Assembly: GCF_024609765.1 (NCBI RefSeq)
Contig: NZ_JANFDG010000003.1
Span: forward strand, 1 to 64,000
Direction of reading: 5' to 3'
DNA: 64,000 nt
Source of the DNA: Shinella pollutisoli
Lineage (GTDB): Bacteria > Pseudomonadota > Alphaproteobacteria > Rhizobiales > Rhizobiaceae
Shown here: one piece after another, positions 9,152 through 18,601 of the stretch
Position numbering within the stretch: the stretch's first letter is position 1
How the letters are laid out: the number at the start of each line of letters is the position of its first letter
The notes under the pieces: generated by a model
What the model was told of the DNA's origin: nothing
The model's database searches: none
Seen by the model: the letters and a program-made list of their open reading frames with translations, nothing else
Translations under genes and position numbers: made by a program

Positions 9152-11158
9152 CTATGCATCGCTGGCTATGCGCGGCCGCCCGCTCGCCGTCGCGGTGAAG
9201 CGGGCCTCGATCAGCTTGCGCCGCCCCTCGATCTCCGGCGCATCCACCTCCTCGGCAAGGGTGACGACCGGCTCGTCGGCGCCATTGGCGCGCGCGGCAT
9301 GGAGGGCGGCGGAGAGCGCCCGTTCGCGGGCGAGCGAGAAGGCGGCCTCCTCCTCGGTCAGCCGCACGCTGTCGCCCGCCCCGCCGACGAAGAAGATGCC
9401 CTCCTCCGGCATGGTGACGAAGACGGTGACGGCGGCGCGCACCTGGCCGACGACGGCGCCGACGGCATTGGCGACGCCGGCGTCCTCCGGGATCACCGAG
9501 CGTGCGCCCAGCATCCCGGCGATATCGGGATAGTAGACCGGCGCCGAGGCGCCGAGGCCGACCAGCGGCCGGTCGAGGCTGACGCGGAACTGCACGATGC
9601 CGGGCAGGCGGTGAAGCGCATGGTCGACGAAGAGCGCATTGGCGGGGCCGGCCGCACCGATGCCGTCGTCGGCGAGACAGGCGGCGAGGATCACGTCGGA
9701 CGACTGGCGGGTGAGCCGGTCGACGATGCGGCGCGCGAGCCCTTCCGCGCCGTCGGCGATCGGCCGGCCGGAGCCGTCCTTCATGCGCGCGGCGAGTTCG
9801 AGGCCGAGGCGGGCGGCCTCGGCGTCCCACTGTTCCTGGCCGCCCAGCACGTGCAGCGCGTCGGAGGGGGTGATGGCGCAGATATGGACGAGGCCGCGGG
9901 CGACGAGACGGTCGAGCGTCGCCCGCTGCAGCGTGCTCATCAGCAGCCCGTCGAGCGGCAGCGGCACGGCGCCGATCCGCTCGTAGAGCGCCTGCTCCTG
10001 CGCCAGCAGGCCGCTCGCCAGCCGCTCCGGCACGCCGGTGCGCACCGCGAAGCGGCCGTCGTGGCGCCCGGCATGGGGCGAGCGGAGCTGGCGCTCCAGC
10101 ACCGGCACGATCGCGCCCGGATGCTGCGCGGAGGCGAGGCTCAGCGGCAGGAAGCGCCGGGGTCCGAGGTCGAGGCTCGCCTTCAGGCCGCGGTCGCCGA
10201 TGCGCACCTCCGAATCGCCGCCGAGCCCGTAGGTGCGCATGGCGACGGCCTCGACCATCGTGCGGTAGCCGCCGACCACGGCGCCCTCGGCGTCGAGCTT
10301 CGGCCGGCCGCCGTCGAGCACGGCGACGTCGGTGGTGGTACCGCCGATATCGGAGACGACGGCGTCGTCGAGGCCGGTCAGATGACGCGCGCCGACGAGG
10401 CTCGCCGCCGGTCCCGACAGGATGGTCTCGATCGGCCTCAGCCGCGCCTCGGCGGCGGCGATCAGCGCGCCGTCGCCGCGCACCACCATCATCGGCACAT
10501 GGATGCCGCGCCGGTCGAGATAGTCCTCGCAGGCGCCGATCAGCCGGTCGATCATCGAGACGAGCCGGGCGTTGAGCAGCGTCGTCAGCGCCCGGCGCGG
10601 GCCGCCGAGCTTCGAGGTGAGCTCATGGCTGCAGGTCACGGGGAGCTGCGAGACGGCGCGGATGCGCTCGCGCACCCGTTCCTCGTGGGCGGGGTTGCGC
10701 ACGGCGAAATAGCCGGCGACGGCGAAGGAGGAGACCGTGCGCGACAACTCCGGCAGCGCTTCGTCCAGCGCCGTCATGTCGAGCGTGCGCTCGTTGCCGT
10801 GGACGTCGTGGCCGCCGGGCAGGAACAGGACGGGGTCGTTGCCGAGCGCGTCGGCGAGCCCGTCGCGCTTCAGGTCCTCGGGGCCGAAGCCGACCATGAC
10901 GAGGCCGGCGCGGCCGCCCTGCCCCTCCACCAGCGCATTGGTGGCGAGCGTGGTGGAAAGCGAGACCAGCGCGATCGACGAGATCGCCGCCCCGGCCTCC
11001 TCCAGCACCGCCTCGACGGCGCCGGAAATGCCGACGGCGAGGTCGTATCGGGTGGTGAGAGCCTTGGCGCGGGCGACGACGCCCGCCGTTTCGCTGTAGA
11101 GAACGGCGTCCGTATAGGTTCCGCCGGTATCGATGCCGAGCAACAACTGATCCGTCAC
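9152..11158 (-). CDS. Hydantoinase/oxoprolinase family ATPase, HyuA-like
   Basis: A 668-aa protein of the HyuA/5-oxoprolinase-alpha family: N-terminal hydantoinase domain with the actin-like ATP-binding motif LGIDTGGTYTDAVL at residues 7-20, and the middle hydantoinase A domain with the second phosphate motif DIGGTTTDVAVLDGG. It opens cyclic amides such as hydantoins at the cost of ATP. The start is GTG at 11158 with GGAAG about 8 nt upstream. Such proteins usually act with a HyuB subunit from the adjacent gene; none is present here, so substrate and partner are unknown. The same gene order suggests possible cotranscription with glcB, but the 123-bp gap leaves that open. Confidence 0.82.
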   Translation of the reverse strand: MTDQLLLGIDTGGTYTDAVLYSETAGVVARAKALTTRYDLAVGISGAVEAVLEEAGAAISSIALVSLSTTLATNALVEGQGGRAGLVMVGFGPEDLKRDGLADALGNDPVLFLPGGHDVHGNERTLDMTALDEALPELSRTVSSFAVAGYFAVRNPAHEERVRERIRAVSQLPVTCSHELTSKLGGPRRALTTLLNARLVSMIDRLIGACEDYLDRRGIHVPMMVVRGDGALIAAAEARLRPIETILSGPAASLVGARHLTGLDDAVVSDIGGTTTDVAVLDGGRPKLDAEGAVVGGYRTMVEAVAMRTYGLGGDSEVRIGDRGLKASLDLGPRRFLPLSLASAQHPGAIVPVLERQLRSPHAGRHDGRFAVRTGVPERLASGLLAQEQALYERIGAVPLPLDGLLMSTLQRATLDRLVARGLVHICAITPSDALHVLGGQEQWDAEAARLGLELAARMKDGSGRPIADGAEGLARRIVDRLTRQSSDVILAACLADDGIGAAGPANALFVDHALHRLPGIVQFRVSLDRPLVGLGASAPVYYPDIAGMLGARSVIPEDAGVANAVGAVVGQVRAAVTVFVTMPEEGIFFVGGAGDSVRLTEEEAAFSLARERALSAALHAARANGADEPVVTLAEEVDAPEIEGRRKLIEARFTATASGRPRIASDA

Positions 11159-11280
11159 GATATGTCTTCCAACTTGCAGGCGGGCCTTTTCAAACCGGCC
11201 CGCCGATGGTGTTATTGCATGTCAGAGGCAAAGGCCATCGTTCCGCCGGCGACATCCGGCGTGGGATCGGGAGGATTTCG

Positions 11281-11823
11281 ATGGATTTCGGCGGAAAGCA
11301 TCGGCTCGCGCTCGTCCTCTTTCTCCTCCTCGCCGTCACCGGCCCGGCCGCCGCGCAGGAGGACGACGAGGAGGAATACCGGCCGCAGATCCCGGACGTC
11401 TCGATCTACAAGGCGATGCTCGACGCCAACAAGCAGACGGGCTGGATCCAGTTCCGCGATTTCGCCGGCAAGCAGCTCGTCTATTTCACGGCGCTGCAGA
11501 CCATGCACTGCCGGCTGTCGGAGGTGCGCTACTCGATCAATTCCGACGCGCTCGACCGGCGGCTGCCGCTCGGCACGTGCGACCCGCAGCTGCCCTTCAA
11601 CCTGCCGGCAGACGACACGAACGAATATATCTACATTTCGCTGAAGCCCGGCGAGGCCGAGACGGTCGCCGTGCAGGCCGTCTGGGACGACGGCAGCGGC
11701 AGCGAGATCGTCATCTACAAGCCCTGCGAGAACGCCGGCGAGGCCACCTGCGCGGCGATCAAGTCGATCAAGAAATCGAAGAAGCGCGCCGACGAGCCGG
11801 CGCCGTCCATGCCGGCGCGGTAG
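11281..11823 (+). CDS. Conserved hypothetical exported protein
   Basis: A 180-aa protein I cannot assign. It starts at ATG 11281 with GGGAGGA about 6 nt upstream and has a clear signal peptide (hydrophobic LALVLFLLLAVTG, cleavage after AAA-Q), then an acidic stretch. The mature part has four cysteines (MHCRL, GTCDP, KPCEN, ATCAA), which would suit two periplasmic disulfides, and ends in a Lys-rich tail (IKSIKKSKKR). No enzyme motif is visible. It is divergent from the HyuA-like gene and followed by a RIME-like repeat. Confidence 0.7.
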   Translation: MDFGGKHRLALVLFLLLAVTGPAAAQEDDEEEYRPQIPDVSIYKAMLDANKQTGWIQFRDFAGKQLVYFTALQTMHCRLSEVRYSINSDALDRRLPLGTCDPQLPFNLPADDTNEYIYISLKPGEAETVAVQAVWDDGSGSEIVIYKPCENAGEATCAAIKSIKKSKKRADEPAPSMPAR

Positions 11824-11900
11824 GGGTTTCGTTTTCGCGGCAGCGGGATGAGAGGGGGGACGCTCGCCAAGCGAAATCAGGGTCGAAAAGCTGTGTTCCA

Positions 11901-11950
11901 CCCCCTCATCCGGCCCTCCGGGCCACCTTCTCCCCGGCGGGGAGAAGGGG
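11901..11950. repeat. RIME-like palindromic element, copy 3
   Basis: CCCCTCATCCGGCC, then GGCCACCTTCTCCCCG and CGGGGAGAAGGGG, form two nested palindromic arms of the same family as copies 1 and 4. It separates the convergent exported-protein gene and the DUF1402 gene. Confidence 0.7.
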
Positions 11951-11979
11951 AAAGCGGCGGAGAGTTGCGCCTGATGCGC

Positions 11980-12927
11980 TCAGAGCAGGCCCTTCAGCTC
12001 GTCGAGCCGGTCGTTGACCAGCCAGCCGTAGTAGTTCTCCTCCGGCCAGGTCGCCTCGCCCGACGCGCGGCGGGCGGCGAAGGCGGCGGCGCGGGCGTCC
12101 GGATTGCCGAGATTGTAGAGCGTGGCGGTGATGCCGGGATTGCGGGAGATGTCAACGCCGGCGATCCTGCGGTAGGCGTCGATGGAGCGCTTGATCGAGG
12201 CGGCCATGTAGGCAAGCGAGATGTCCGGGTCCATGATCGCCTTGTAGACGCCGGCCGCGTCGTTCTCGTCGAGCCGATCGTAGCCGGAGACGCGCGCCAC
12301 GTCGTCGGTGAGCGTCAGCGCGGTCAGCGGGTTGATCTGGCCGAGGCCGAAGGTCTGCCCGGCATAGAAAGGCTGGAAGAAGACCGCGCTGAAACGGTTG
12401 TTCGGGAAGGCGGTGCCGCCGACGCTCTTGCCCTTGAACTGCCTGTTCCAGACGGTCTCGCGGCAGGTCCACAGCGCATAGGAGCCCGTCTTCTCCGCGC
12501 ATTTCGCAAATTCCGGCCGGCCGACGAAATCGCCGATCGATTCGCCGTCATAGGCGAAGCGGAAATTGCCGGCATAGGACGCGGCCTTGACGTAGTAGCT
12601 CTGCAGCCGGTCGTAGGCGTCGACATTGTAGGTGTGCTCGCCGACGATCGCGCCGACCATGTGGATCGGGTCGATGCCGTACTGGCCCGCGACCTTGCGG
12701 ATCTTGCCCATCAGCGCCCGGTCGGTGGCGAGCAGGTCGCGCACCTTCTCGTATTTCGCGTCGAAGGAGGTCTTGCCCGCCTTGGTGCGGCGCACGGAGG
12801 CGCCCGGAACCTGCGGCTGCTCGGCGTTGCGGTTGCCGGGCGGCACGAGCTCGGCGGCCGCCGCGAGGGTCTGGCCGTGAAGCAGGAGGGCCGCCGCGAG
12901 GGCAAGCATCAGGGAGAACTGTCGCAC
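11980..12927 (-). CDS. DUF1402 family exported protein
   Basis: A 315-aa protein of a family largely limited to Rhizobiales; function unknown. I chose the GTG at 12927 because it starts a good signal peptide (VRQFSLMLALAAALLLHGQTLAAAA); the frame stays open to an ATG at 13008 but those residues are not signal-like. The mature part includes MVGAIVGEHTYNVDAYDRLQSYYVK and QTFGLGQINPLTAL, the latter resembling the Gln-Ile-Asn core of lytic transglycosylase folds, so a peptidoglycan role is possible but not shown. Two cysteines (FAKCAEK, LWTCRET) could pair. It lies downstream of hslVU on the same strand, after a terminator. Confidence 0.75.
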   Translation of the reverse strand: MRQFSLMLALAAALLLHGQTLAAAAELVPPGNRNAEQPQVPGASVRRTKAGKTSFDAKYEKVRDLLATDRALMGKIRKVAGQYGIDPIHMVGAIVGEHTYNVDAYDRLQSYYVKAASYAGNFRFAYDGESIGDFVGRPEFAKCAEKTGSYALWTCRETVWNRQFKGKSVGGTAFPNNRFSAVFFQPFYAGQTFGLGQINPLTALTLTDDVARVSGYDRLDENDAAGVYKAIMDPDISLAYMAASIKRSIDAYRRIAGVDISRNPGITATLYNLGNPDARAAAFAARRASGEATWPEENYYGWLVNDRLDELKGLL

Positions 12928-13052
12928 GGTCTGCGTTCCCGTCTTAACGATATCGGCGAATCGCGCCGATCGATGCAATCCAATCGTGTCGGAATCATGC
13001 CGAAGCACGGCAGGGGCCGGCCTGTCGAGGGCGGGAAGGCGCGAAAACGGCG

Positions 13053-13080
13053 ACCGGCGGCCGCAAGCGCGGCCACCGGT
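13053..13080 (-). terminator. hslU terminator
   Basis: ACCGGCGGCCGC (13053-13064) pairs at 11 of 12 positions with 13069-13080 around a 4-nt loop, 10 nt beyond the hslU stop. On the minus strand it is followed by CGCCGTTTTCG, giving a short U-run. Confidence 0.6.
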
Positions 13081-13089
13081 GCCGAAACG

Positions 13090-14397
13090 TCACAGAATGT
13101 AGCGCGACAGGTCCGTGTTGGCGGCAAGCGCGCCGACATGCTTGCGGACATAGTCCGCATCGATGACGAGCCGGTCGCCGGACTTGTCCGGCGCCTCGAA
13201 GGAGATCTCGTCGAGCACCCGCTCCATCACCGTCTGCAGGCGCCGCGCACCGATGTTCTCGACGCTGGCGTTGAGCTGAACGGCGACGTCGGCGAGCGCG
13301 TCGATCGCGTCCTCGGTGAAGTCGAGCTCGACCTTCTCCGTCTCCATCAGCGCCTTGTACTGGCGGATGAGGCTCGCCTCGGTCTCCGTCAGGATGCGGC
13401 GGAAATCCTCCTTCGTCAGCGCGCGCAGCTCGACGCGGATCGGCAGGCGGCCCTGCAGCTCCGGCAGGAGGTCGGAGGGCTTGGAGACATGGAAGGCGCC
13501 GGAGGCGATGAAGAGGATATGGTCCGTCTTCACCGGCCCGTACTTGGTGGCGACCGTCGTGCCCTCGACCAGCGGCAGCAGGTCGCGCTGCACGCCCTCG
13601 CGCGAGACGCCGGCACCGAGCCCGCCGTCGCGGGCGGCGATCTTGTCGATCTCGTCGATGAAGACGATGCCGTCGTTCTCGGCCGAGCGGACGGCCTCGC
13701 GCTGGATCTGCTCATTGTCGAGGAGCTTGTCGGATTCGTCGTCGATCAGGATCTTGTAGCTGTCCTTGACCGTCGTCTTCACCTTCTTCGTGCGCCCGCC
13801 CATCGCCTTGCCGAACATCTCGGAGAGGTTCAGCACGCCGATATTGGCGCCCGGCATGCCGGGGATCTCGAAGCCGGGCATGCCGCCGCCGGTATCGGCG
13901 ACGTCGATCTCGATCTCCTTGTCGTCGAGCTCGTTGTTGCGCAGCTTCTTGCGGAAGCTGTCGCGCGTGGCGGGCGAGGCGGTGGCGCCGACCAGCGCGT
14001 CGAGCACCCGCTCCTCGGCATTCGCATGGGCCTTGGCCGTCACCTCGGCGCGCTTCCTGTCGCGCACCAGCGCGATGCCGACCTCGACGAGGTCGCGCAC
14101 GATCTGCTCGACGTCGCGGCCGACATAGCCGACCTCGGTGAACTTGGTCGCCTCGACCTTGACGAAGGGCGCGCCGGCGAGCTTGGCGAGGCGGCGCGAG
14201 ATCTCCGTCTTGCCGACGCCGGTCGGGCCGATCATCAGGATGTTCTTCGGCATCACCTCGTCGCGCAGGTCCGGCGACAGCTGGTGGCGGCGCCAGCGGT
14301 TGCGCAGCGCGATCGCCACGGCGCGCTTGGCGTCCTTCTGGCCGATGATGTAGCGGTCGAGCTCGGAGACGATCTCGCGGGGGGAGAAATTGGACAT
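13090..14397 (-). CDS. hslU: HslU, ATPase subunit of the HslUV protease
   Basis: AAA+ unfoldase that feeds proteins to the HslV peptidase; cytoplasmic hexamer, 435 aa. Walker A is GPTGVGKT at 57-64, with Walker [11 protein letters not shown], the GYVGRDVE pore motif and the C-terminal sensor region [18 protein letters not shown]; it ends in a hydrophobic tail (SRYIL), as HslU needs for activating HslV. The start has GGAAAG 4 nt upstream. It follows hslV after 111 bp; many rhizobia are annotated with an acetyltransferase gene in this gap, but here it holds only hairpin-prone GC-rich sequence. Confidence 0.97.
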   Translation of the reverse strand: MSNFSPREIVSELDRYIIGQKDAKRAVAIALRNRWRRHQLSPDLRDEVMPKNILMIGPTGVGKTEISRRLAKLAGAPFVKVEATKFTEVGYVGRDVEQIVRDLVEVGIALVRDRKRAEVTAKAHANAEERVLDALVGATASPATRDSFRKKLRNNELDDKEIEIDVADTGGGMPGFEIPGMPGANIGVLNLSEMFGKAMGGRTKKVKTTVKDSYKILIDDESDKLLDNEQIQREAVRSAENDGIVFIDEIDKIAARDGGLGAGVSREGVQRDLLPLVEGTTVATKYGPVKTDHILFIASGAFHVSKPSDLLPELQGRLPIRVELRALTKEDFRRILTETEASLIRQYKALMETEKVELDFTEDAIDALADVAVQLNASVENIGARRLQTVMERVLDEISFEAPDKSGDRLVIDADYVRKHVGALAANTDLSRYIL

Positions 14398-14508
14398 GGG
14401 CTTTCCGTTTCTGGCAACGGTCCCGGGCCATCGTCGGCGCCGGGCCGTCCCGTATCAGTCCTTCATCTTGTCCGCGGCACCCGGCCGGACGGCCCGGGCA
14501 TCGCGGCG

Positions 14509-15069
14509 TCAGCGGTCGGCGTCGAGCGTTTCGACGACGACATTGTGATTGGTGTAGACGCAGATGTCGCCGGCGATCTGCATGGCGCGCCGGGCGATCT
14601 CCTCGGCCGACTTGTCCGTGTCCATCAGCGCGCGGGCGGCCGCATAGGCATAGTTGCCGCCGGAGCCGATCGCCATCGTGCCGTGCTCGGGCTCCAGCAC
14701 GTCGCCGTTGCCGGTGAGCGCCAGCGTGACGGACTTGTCGGCGACGAGCATCATCGCCTCCAGCCGGCGGAGATACCGGTCGGTGCGCCAGTCCTTGGCG
14801 AGCTCCACGGCCGCGCGCATGAGCTGGTCGGGATATTGCTCCAGTTTCGACTCCAGCCGTTCCAGCAGCGTGAAGGCGTCGGCCGTCGCGCCCGCGAAGC
14901 CGGCGATCACGTCGCCCTTGGCGAGGCGTCGGACCTTTCGCGCGTTGCCCTTCATGATCGTCTGGCCGAGGCTCACCTGGCCGTCGCCCGCCATCACCAC
15001 CTTGCCGTCCTTGCGGACCGTGATGATGGTCGTGGCATGCATCGTCGCATAGGGATCGTGTTCACTCAT
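14509..15069 (-). CDS. hslV: HslV, peptidase subunit of the HslUV protease
   Basis: Threonine protease of the proteasome beta-type, 186 aa. The nucleophile is Thr13, the first residue of [21 protein letters not shown], exposed after removal of a 12-residue propeptide; this is longer than the single Met removed in E. coli and usual for alphaproteobacteria. The Gly-rich [13 protein letters not shown] segment and [16 protein letters not shown]-terminal part are typical. It is first in the hslVU unit and divergent from hisB, the usual rhizobial arrangement. Confidence 0.97.
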   Translation of the reverse strand: MSEHDPYATMHATTIITVRKDGKVVMAGDGQVSLGQTIMKGNARKVRRLAKGDVIAGFAGATADAFTLLERLESKLEQYPDQLMRAAVELAKDWRTDRYLRRLEAMMLVADKSVTLALTGNGDVLEPEHGTMAIGSGGNYAYAAARALMDTDKSAEEIARRAMQIAGDICVYTNHNVVVETLDADR

Positions 15070-15133
15070 GACATACCTTCAGGGCCCGTTGCCGGGCGGG
15101 ATGCCACCCCCGCGGGGCGGCTTCGTCGACCCC

Positions 15134-15161
15134 TATGTAGGCGGCCCGCCGGCAATTGCAA
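15134..15161 (-). promoter_or_regulatory. Possible hslV promoter
   Basis: On the minus strand TTGCAA (15156-15161), 16 nt, TACATA (15134-15139), about 65 bp before hslV. It fits a housekeeping promoter weakly. I do not see a clear heat-shock sigma-32 pattern in the gap. Confidence 0.3.
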
Positions 15162-15242
15162 AGGACCGCCGACACGCTGGCGTTTTGCGGCGCACCCTGT
15201 TATGGAGCGGCGTCAGCAGGCCGGAGAACCCCGGAGAAAACC

Positions 15243-15836
15243 ATGAGCCGCAAAGCCAGCGTTTCGCGCAAGACGAACGAGACCGCCGTTTCCGTCACCG
15301 TCGACATCGACGGCACCGGCACGTCGACGATCTCGACGGGCGTCGGCTTCTTCGACCATATGCTGGACCAGCTCTCGCGCCATTCGCTGATCGACATGGA
15401 GATCAGGACCGAGGGCGACCTCCACGTCGACGACCACCACACCGTCGAGGACACCGGCATCGCCATCGGCCAGGCCATTGCGAAAGCGCTCGGCGACCGG
15501 CGCGGCATCACCCGCTACGCCTCGCTCGATCTCGCCATGGACGAGACGATGACGCGGGCCGCCGTCGACGTCTCCGGCCGGCCGTTCCTCGTCTGGAACG
15601 TCGCGTTCTCCGCGCCGAAGATCGGCACCTTCGACACAGAGTTGGTGCGCGAGTTCTTCCAGGCTCTCGCCCAGCACGCCGGCATCACCCTGCACATCCA
15701 GAACATCTACGGCGCGAACAACCATCACATCGCCGAGACCTGCTTCAAGGCCGTCGCGCGCGTGCTGAGAACCGCGACCGAGATCGACCCCCGCCAGGCA
15801 GGCCGCGTTCCCTCGACGAAGGGCTCGCTGGCCTGA
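15243..15836 (+). CDS. hisB: Imidazoleglycerol-phosphate dehydratase
   Basis: Sixth step of histidine synthesis: removes water from imidazole glycerol phosphate. A monofunctional 197-aa enzyme (without the E. coli phosphatase domain). Metal-binding motifs are [13 protein letters not shown] near the start, [11 protein letters not shown], and the C-terminal [14 protein letters not shown]. The start at 15243 has GGAGA about 6 nt upstream; the frame is open further back without sequence resembling HisB. First gene of hisB-DUF2628-hisH-hisA-hisF-hisE. Confidence 0.97.
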   Translation: MSRKASVSRKTNETAVSVTVDIDGTGTSTISTGVGFFDHMLDQLSRHSLIDMEIRTEGDLHVDDHHTVEDTGIAIGQAIAKALGDRRGITRYASLDLAMDETMTRAAVDVSGRPFLVWNVAFSAPKIGTFDTELVREFFQALAQHAGITLHIQNIYGANNHHIAETCFKAVARVLRTATEIDPRQAGRVPSTKGSLA

Positions 15837-15858
15837 CGGCCCATCCGGAGGCCAAACC

Positions 15859-16320
15859 ATGGCCACATTCCTCGTTCTGATCCCCCCGGGTGCGGCCGCG
15901 CACGACGAGAAGGCCCGCTTCCTGCGCGACCGCTTCTCCTGGATCGCCTTGCTGCTGCCGGTCCTCTGGCTGCTCTGGCACCGGGCTTTCGCCGCCGCGC
16001 TCCTCGCGCTCGCCGTGCAGGGCCTCGGCCTTGCGATCATCGGCCATGCGGGGCTCGGGGCCGCCGGCGCAGCACTTCTCCTTGCGACCGGCCTCATCGT
16101 CGCGCTCGAAGGCCCGTCGATGGTCGCCGCCGGCCTCGGATACAGGGGGTGGACGCAGGACGCCGTGATCGTCGCCGAGGACCGGGCGACGGCCGAGGAG
16201 ATCTATTATACGGAAACCGCCGGCACGCCGGAGCGCGTCGAGCCCAGCCTCACGGCATCGGATGCCGGGCGCAGGCACGGGCCGATGCTCGGCCTCGTCG
16301 GTTTCGGGGAAGGACGCTGA
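15859..16320 (+). CDS. DUF2628 family membrane protein
   Basis: A 153-aa protein with a short N-terminal segment, hydrophobic stretches around residues 30-50 ([29 protein letters not shown]) and 60-90, and a hydrophilic tail. It matches DUF2628, which regularly sits between hisB and hisH in rhizobia. Function is unknown; the position suggests cotranscription rather than a role in histidine synthesis. hisH starts 2 nt after its stop. Confidence 0.8.
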   Translation: MATFLVLIPPGAAAHDEKARFLRDRFSWIALLLPVLWLLWHRAFAAALLALAVQGLGLAIIGHAGLGAAGAALLLATGLIVALEGPSMVAAGLGYRGWTQDAVIVAEDRATAEEIYYTETAGTPERVEPSLTASDAGRRHGPMLGLVGFGEGR

Positions 16321-16322
16321 GA

Positions 16323-16964
16323 ATGCGCGTTGCGATCATCGACTACGGCTCGGGCAACCTGCGCTCGGCCACCAAGGCCTTCGAGCGGGCGGCCCGCGAG
16401 GCCGGGATTGCCGCCGAGATCGCGCTCACCGACAGGGCCGAGCGCGTCGCTTCCGCCGACCGGATCGTGCTGCCGGGCGTCGGCGCCTATGCCGATTGCC
16501 GCCGCGGCCTCGACGCCGTGCCCGGGATGGTAGAGGCGCTGCGCGAGGCGGTCGAGGCGAAGGGAAAACCCTTCCTCGGCATCTGCGTCGGCATGCAACT
16601 CATGTCCTCGCGCGGGCTGGAGAAGACCGTCACCGAGGGACTCGGCTGGATCAAGGGCGACGTCGTTCTCATGAAGCCTGCGGATCCCACGCTGAAGATC
16701 CCGCAGATCGGCTGGAACACGCTCGACCTGAAGCGTCCGCATCCGCTCTTCGACGGCATCCCGGCGGGGCTTCACGCCTATTTCGTCCATTCCTACCATC
16801 TCGCCGCGGCGGACGCGCAGGACGTGGTGGCGACCGTCGACTACGGCGGGCCGATGACCGCCTTCGTCGCCCGCGACAACAAGGCCGGCGCCCAGTTCCA
16901 TCCGGAGAAGAGCCAGGCGCTCGGCCTTTCCCTCATCACCAATTTCCTGCGCTGGAAGCCGTAA
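16323..16964 (+). CDS. hisH: Imidazole glycerol phosphate synthase, glutamine amidotransferase subunit
   Basis: Provides ammonia from glutamine to HisF. 213 aa, class I amidotransferase: starts [15 protein letters not shown], nucleophile Cys in [11 protein letters not shown], His/Glu pair in [10 protein letters not shown]. The start overlaps nothing and lies 2 nt after DUF2628; hisA begins 1 nt after the stop, so translation is probably coupled. Confidence 0.97.
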   Translation: MRVAIIDYGSGNLRSATKAFERAAREAGIAAEIALTDRAERVASADRIVLPGVGAYADCRRGLDAVPGMVEALREAVEAKGKPFLGICVGMQLMSSRGLEKTVTEGLGWIKGDVVLMKPADPTLKIPQIGWNTLDLKRPHPLFDGIPAGLHAYFVHSYHLAAADAQDVVATVDYGGPMTAFVARDNKAGAQFHPEKSQALGLSLITNFLRWKP

Positions 16965-16965
16965 G

Positions 16966-17709
16966 ATGATCCTCTTTCCCGCCATCGACCTGAAGGACGG
17001 CCAGTGCGTTCGCCTGAAGCTCGGCGACATGGACCAGGCCACCGTCTACAATCCCGACCCCGCCGCCCAGGCGAAGGCCTTCGAGGACCAGGGTTTTAAG
17101 TGGCTGCATGTGGTCGACCTCAACGGCGCCTTCGCGGGGACAAGCGTCAACGGCGCCGCGGTCGACGCGATCCTCAAGGCGACGAGGAACCCGGTGCAGC
17201 TCGGCGGCGGCATCCGCACGCTCGACCATATCGAAAGCTGGCTTGCGCGCGGCCTCTCCCGCGTCATCCTCGGCACCGTCGCCGTGCGCGACCCGGCGCT
17301 CGTCATCGAGGCCTGCAAAAGGTTCCCCGGCAAGGTCGCCGTCGGCATCGACGCCAAGGGCGGCAAGGTGGCGGTCGAGGGCTGGGCGGAGGCCTCCGAG
17401 CTCGGCGTGATCGAGCTTGCGAAGAAGTTCGAGGGCGCGGGCGTGGCCGCGATCATCTATACCGACATCGACCGCGACGGCATCCTCGCCGGCATCAACT
17501 GGACCTCGACGCTGGAACTCGCCGATACAGTCTCGATCCCCGTCATCGCCTCCGGCGGGCTCGCCTCGATGGACGACATCCGCCGTCTCGTCGCCCCCGA
17601 GGCCCGCAAGCTGGAAGGCGCGATCTCCGGCCGCGCGCTCTACGACGGCCGGATCGATCCGGCGGAGGCCCTGGCCGTGATCCGTGAAGCGAAAGGACGT
17701 GCGGCGTGA
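16966..17709 (+). CDS. hisA: ProFAR isomerase
   Basis: Amadori isomerisation of N'-ProFAR in histidine synthesis. 247 aa (beta/alpha)8 barrel with catalytic Asp in [14 protein letters not shown] and the second Asp in [11 protein letters not shown], and phosphate-binding GGGIRT and ASGGL. Its stop codon overlaps the GTG of the small duplicated hisF fragment (GTGA), not that of hisF itself, which starts 107 bp later. Confidence 0.97.
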   Translation: MILFPAIDLKDGQCVRLKLGDMDQATVYNPDPAAQAKAFEDQGFKWLHVVDLNGAFAGTSVNGAAVDAILKATRNPVQLGGGIRTLDHIESWLARGLSRVILGTVAVRDPALVIEACKRFPGKVAVGIDAKGGKVAVEGWAEASELGVIELAKKFEGAGVAAIIYTDIDRDGILAGINWTSTLELADTVSIPVIASGGLASMDDIRRLVAPEARKLEGAISGRALYDGRIDPAEALAVIREAKGRAA

Positions 17710-17819
17710 CCCTGAAAGCCCGCGTCATCCCATGCCTCGACGTCAAGGACAGCCCGCGACGCCCGCAGCCGCGGAGCGGCGAGGACGCGCAAAGCAAGAA
17801 AGAGGAGGCCGTCCTTTGA
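17706..17819 (+). pseudogene. Duplicated hisF start forming a 37-codon ORF
   Basis: The first 45 nt (17706-17750) repeat the first 45 nt of hisF (17816-17860) at 40 of 45 positions and encode the identical peptide [15 protein letters not shown]; apart from the first base of the start codon, all four differences are in third codon positions. After that the frame runs on in unrelated Pro/Arg/Glu-rich residues and ends at TGA 17817-17819. It starts with GTG overlapping the hisA stop and its own stop overlaps the TTG of hisF, so ribosomes could pass hisA to this ORF to hisF. It may be a decayed remnant of an older hisF, or a coupling leader. Confidence 0.75.
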
Positions 17820-18592
17820 CCCTCAAGGCCCGCGTCATCCCATGCCTGGACGTGAAGGACGGCCGTGTCGTCAAGGGCGTCAGCTTCGTCAACCTCATCG
17901 ATGCGGGCGATCCGGTGGAGTCGGCCAAGGCCTATGACGCGGCCGGCGCCGACGAGCTCTGCTTCCTCGACATCACCGCCTCCTCCGACAACCGCGAGAC
18001 GATCTTCGACGTGGTGGCGCGCACGGCCGAGCATTGCTTCATGCCGCTCACCGTCGGCGGCGGCGTGCGCGCGGTCGCCGACATCCGCAAGCTGCTGCTC
18101 GCCGGCGCCGACAAGGTGTCGATCAACTCGGCCGCCGTGGCGAACCCCGACTTCGTCGCCGAGGCCGCCGACAAGTTCGGCAACCAGTGCATCGTCGTCT
18201 CCATCGATTCCAAGAAGGTGTCGCAGGCAGGCGAGGAGGACCGCTGGGAAATCTTCACCCATGGCGGGCGCAAGCCGACCGGCATCGACGCCGTCGCCTT
18301 CGCCGAAAGGATGGTGGAGCGCGGCGCGGGCGAGCTGCTGCTCACCTCGATGGACCGCGACGGCAGCAAGAGCGGCTACGACATCGCGCTGACGCGCACC
18401 ATCGCCGACCGCGTCTCCGTGCCGGTGATCGCGTCGGGCGGCGTCGGCACGCTCGACCACCTGGTCGAGGGCGTGCGCGACGGGCATGCGACCGCCGTGC
18501 TCGCCGCCTCGATCTTTCATTTCGGCACCTATACGATCGGCGAGGCCAAGCGCTACATGGCCGAGCACGGCATTCCCATGCGGCTCGACTGA
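17816..18592 (+). CDS. hisF: Imidazole glycerol phosphate synthase, cyclase subunit
   Basis: Joins with HisH to make imidazole glycerol phosphate and AICAR. 258 aa barrel protein with catalytic Asp in [13 protein letters not shown] and the second in [21 protein letters not shown] and [10 protein letters not shown] bind phosphate. The start is a TTG at 17816, supported by a perfect AGGAGG (17803-17808) 7 nt upstream and by family length. Upstream is the duplicated fragment of its own start. hisE follows after 9 nt. Confidence 0.96.
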   Translation: MTLKARVIPCLDVKDGRVVKGVSFVNLIDAGDPVESAKAYDAAGADELCFLDITASSDNRETIFDVVARTAEHCFMPLTVGGGVRAVADIRKLLLAGADKVSINSAAVANPDFVAEAADKFGNQCIVVSIDSKKVSQAGEEDRWEIFTHGGRKPTGIDAVAFAERMVERGAGELLLTSMDRDGSKSGYDIALTRTIADRVSVPVIASGGVGTLDHLVEGVRDGHATAVLAASIFHFGTYTIGEAKRYMAEHGIPMRLD

Positions 18593-18601
18593 GGAGAGGC
18601 C

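Noticed and set aside
14398-14508. Possible small gene between hslV and hslU (acetyltransferase in some rhizobia)
   Set aside because: Only 111 bp of hairpin-rich sequence with no plausible reading frame.
9071-15246. Plus-strand open frames of 857 and 1132 codons over hyuA and over DUF1402-hslUV
   Set aside because: They are His/Arg/Asp-rich antisense shadows; the minus-strand genes are well-known families.
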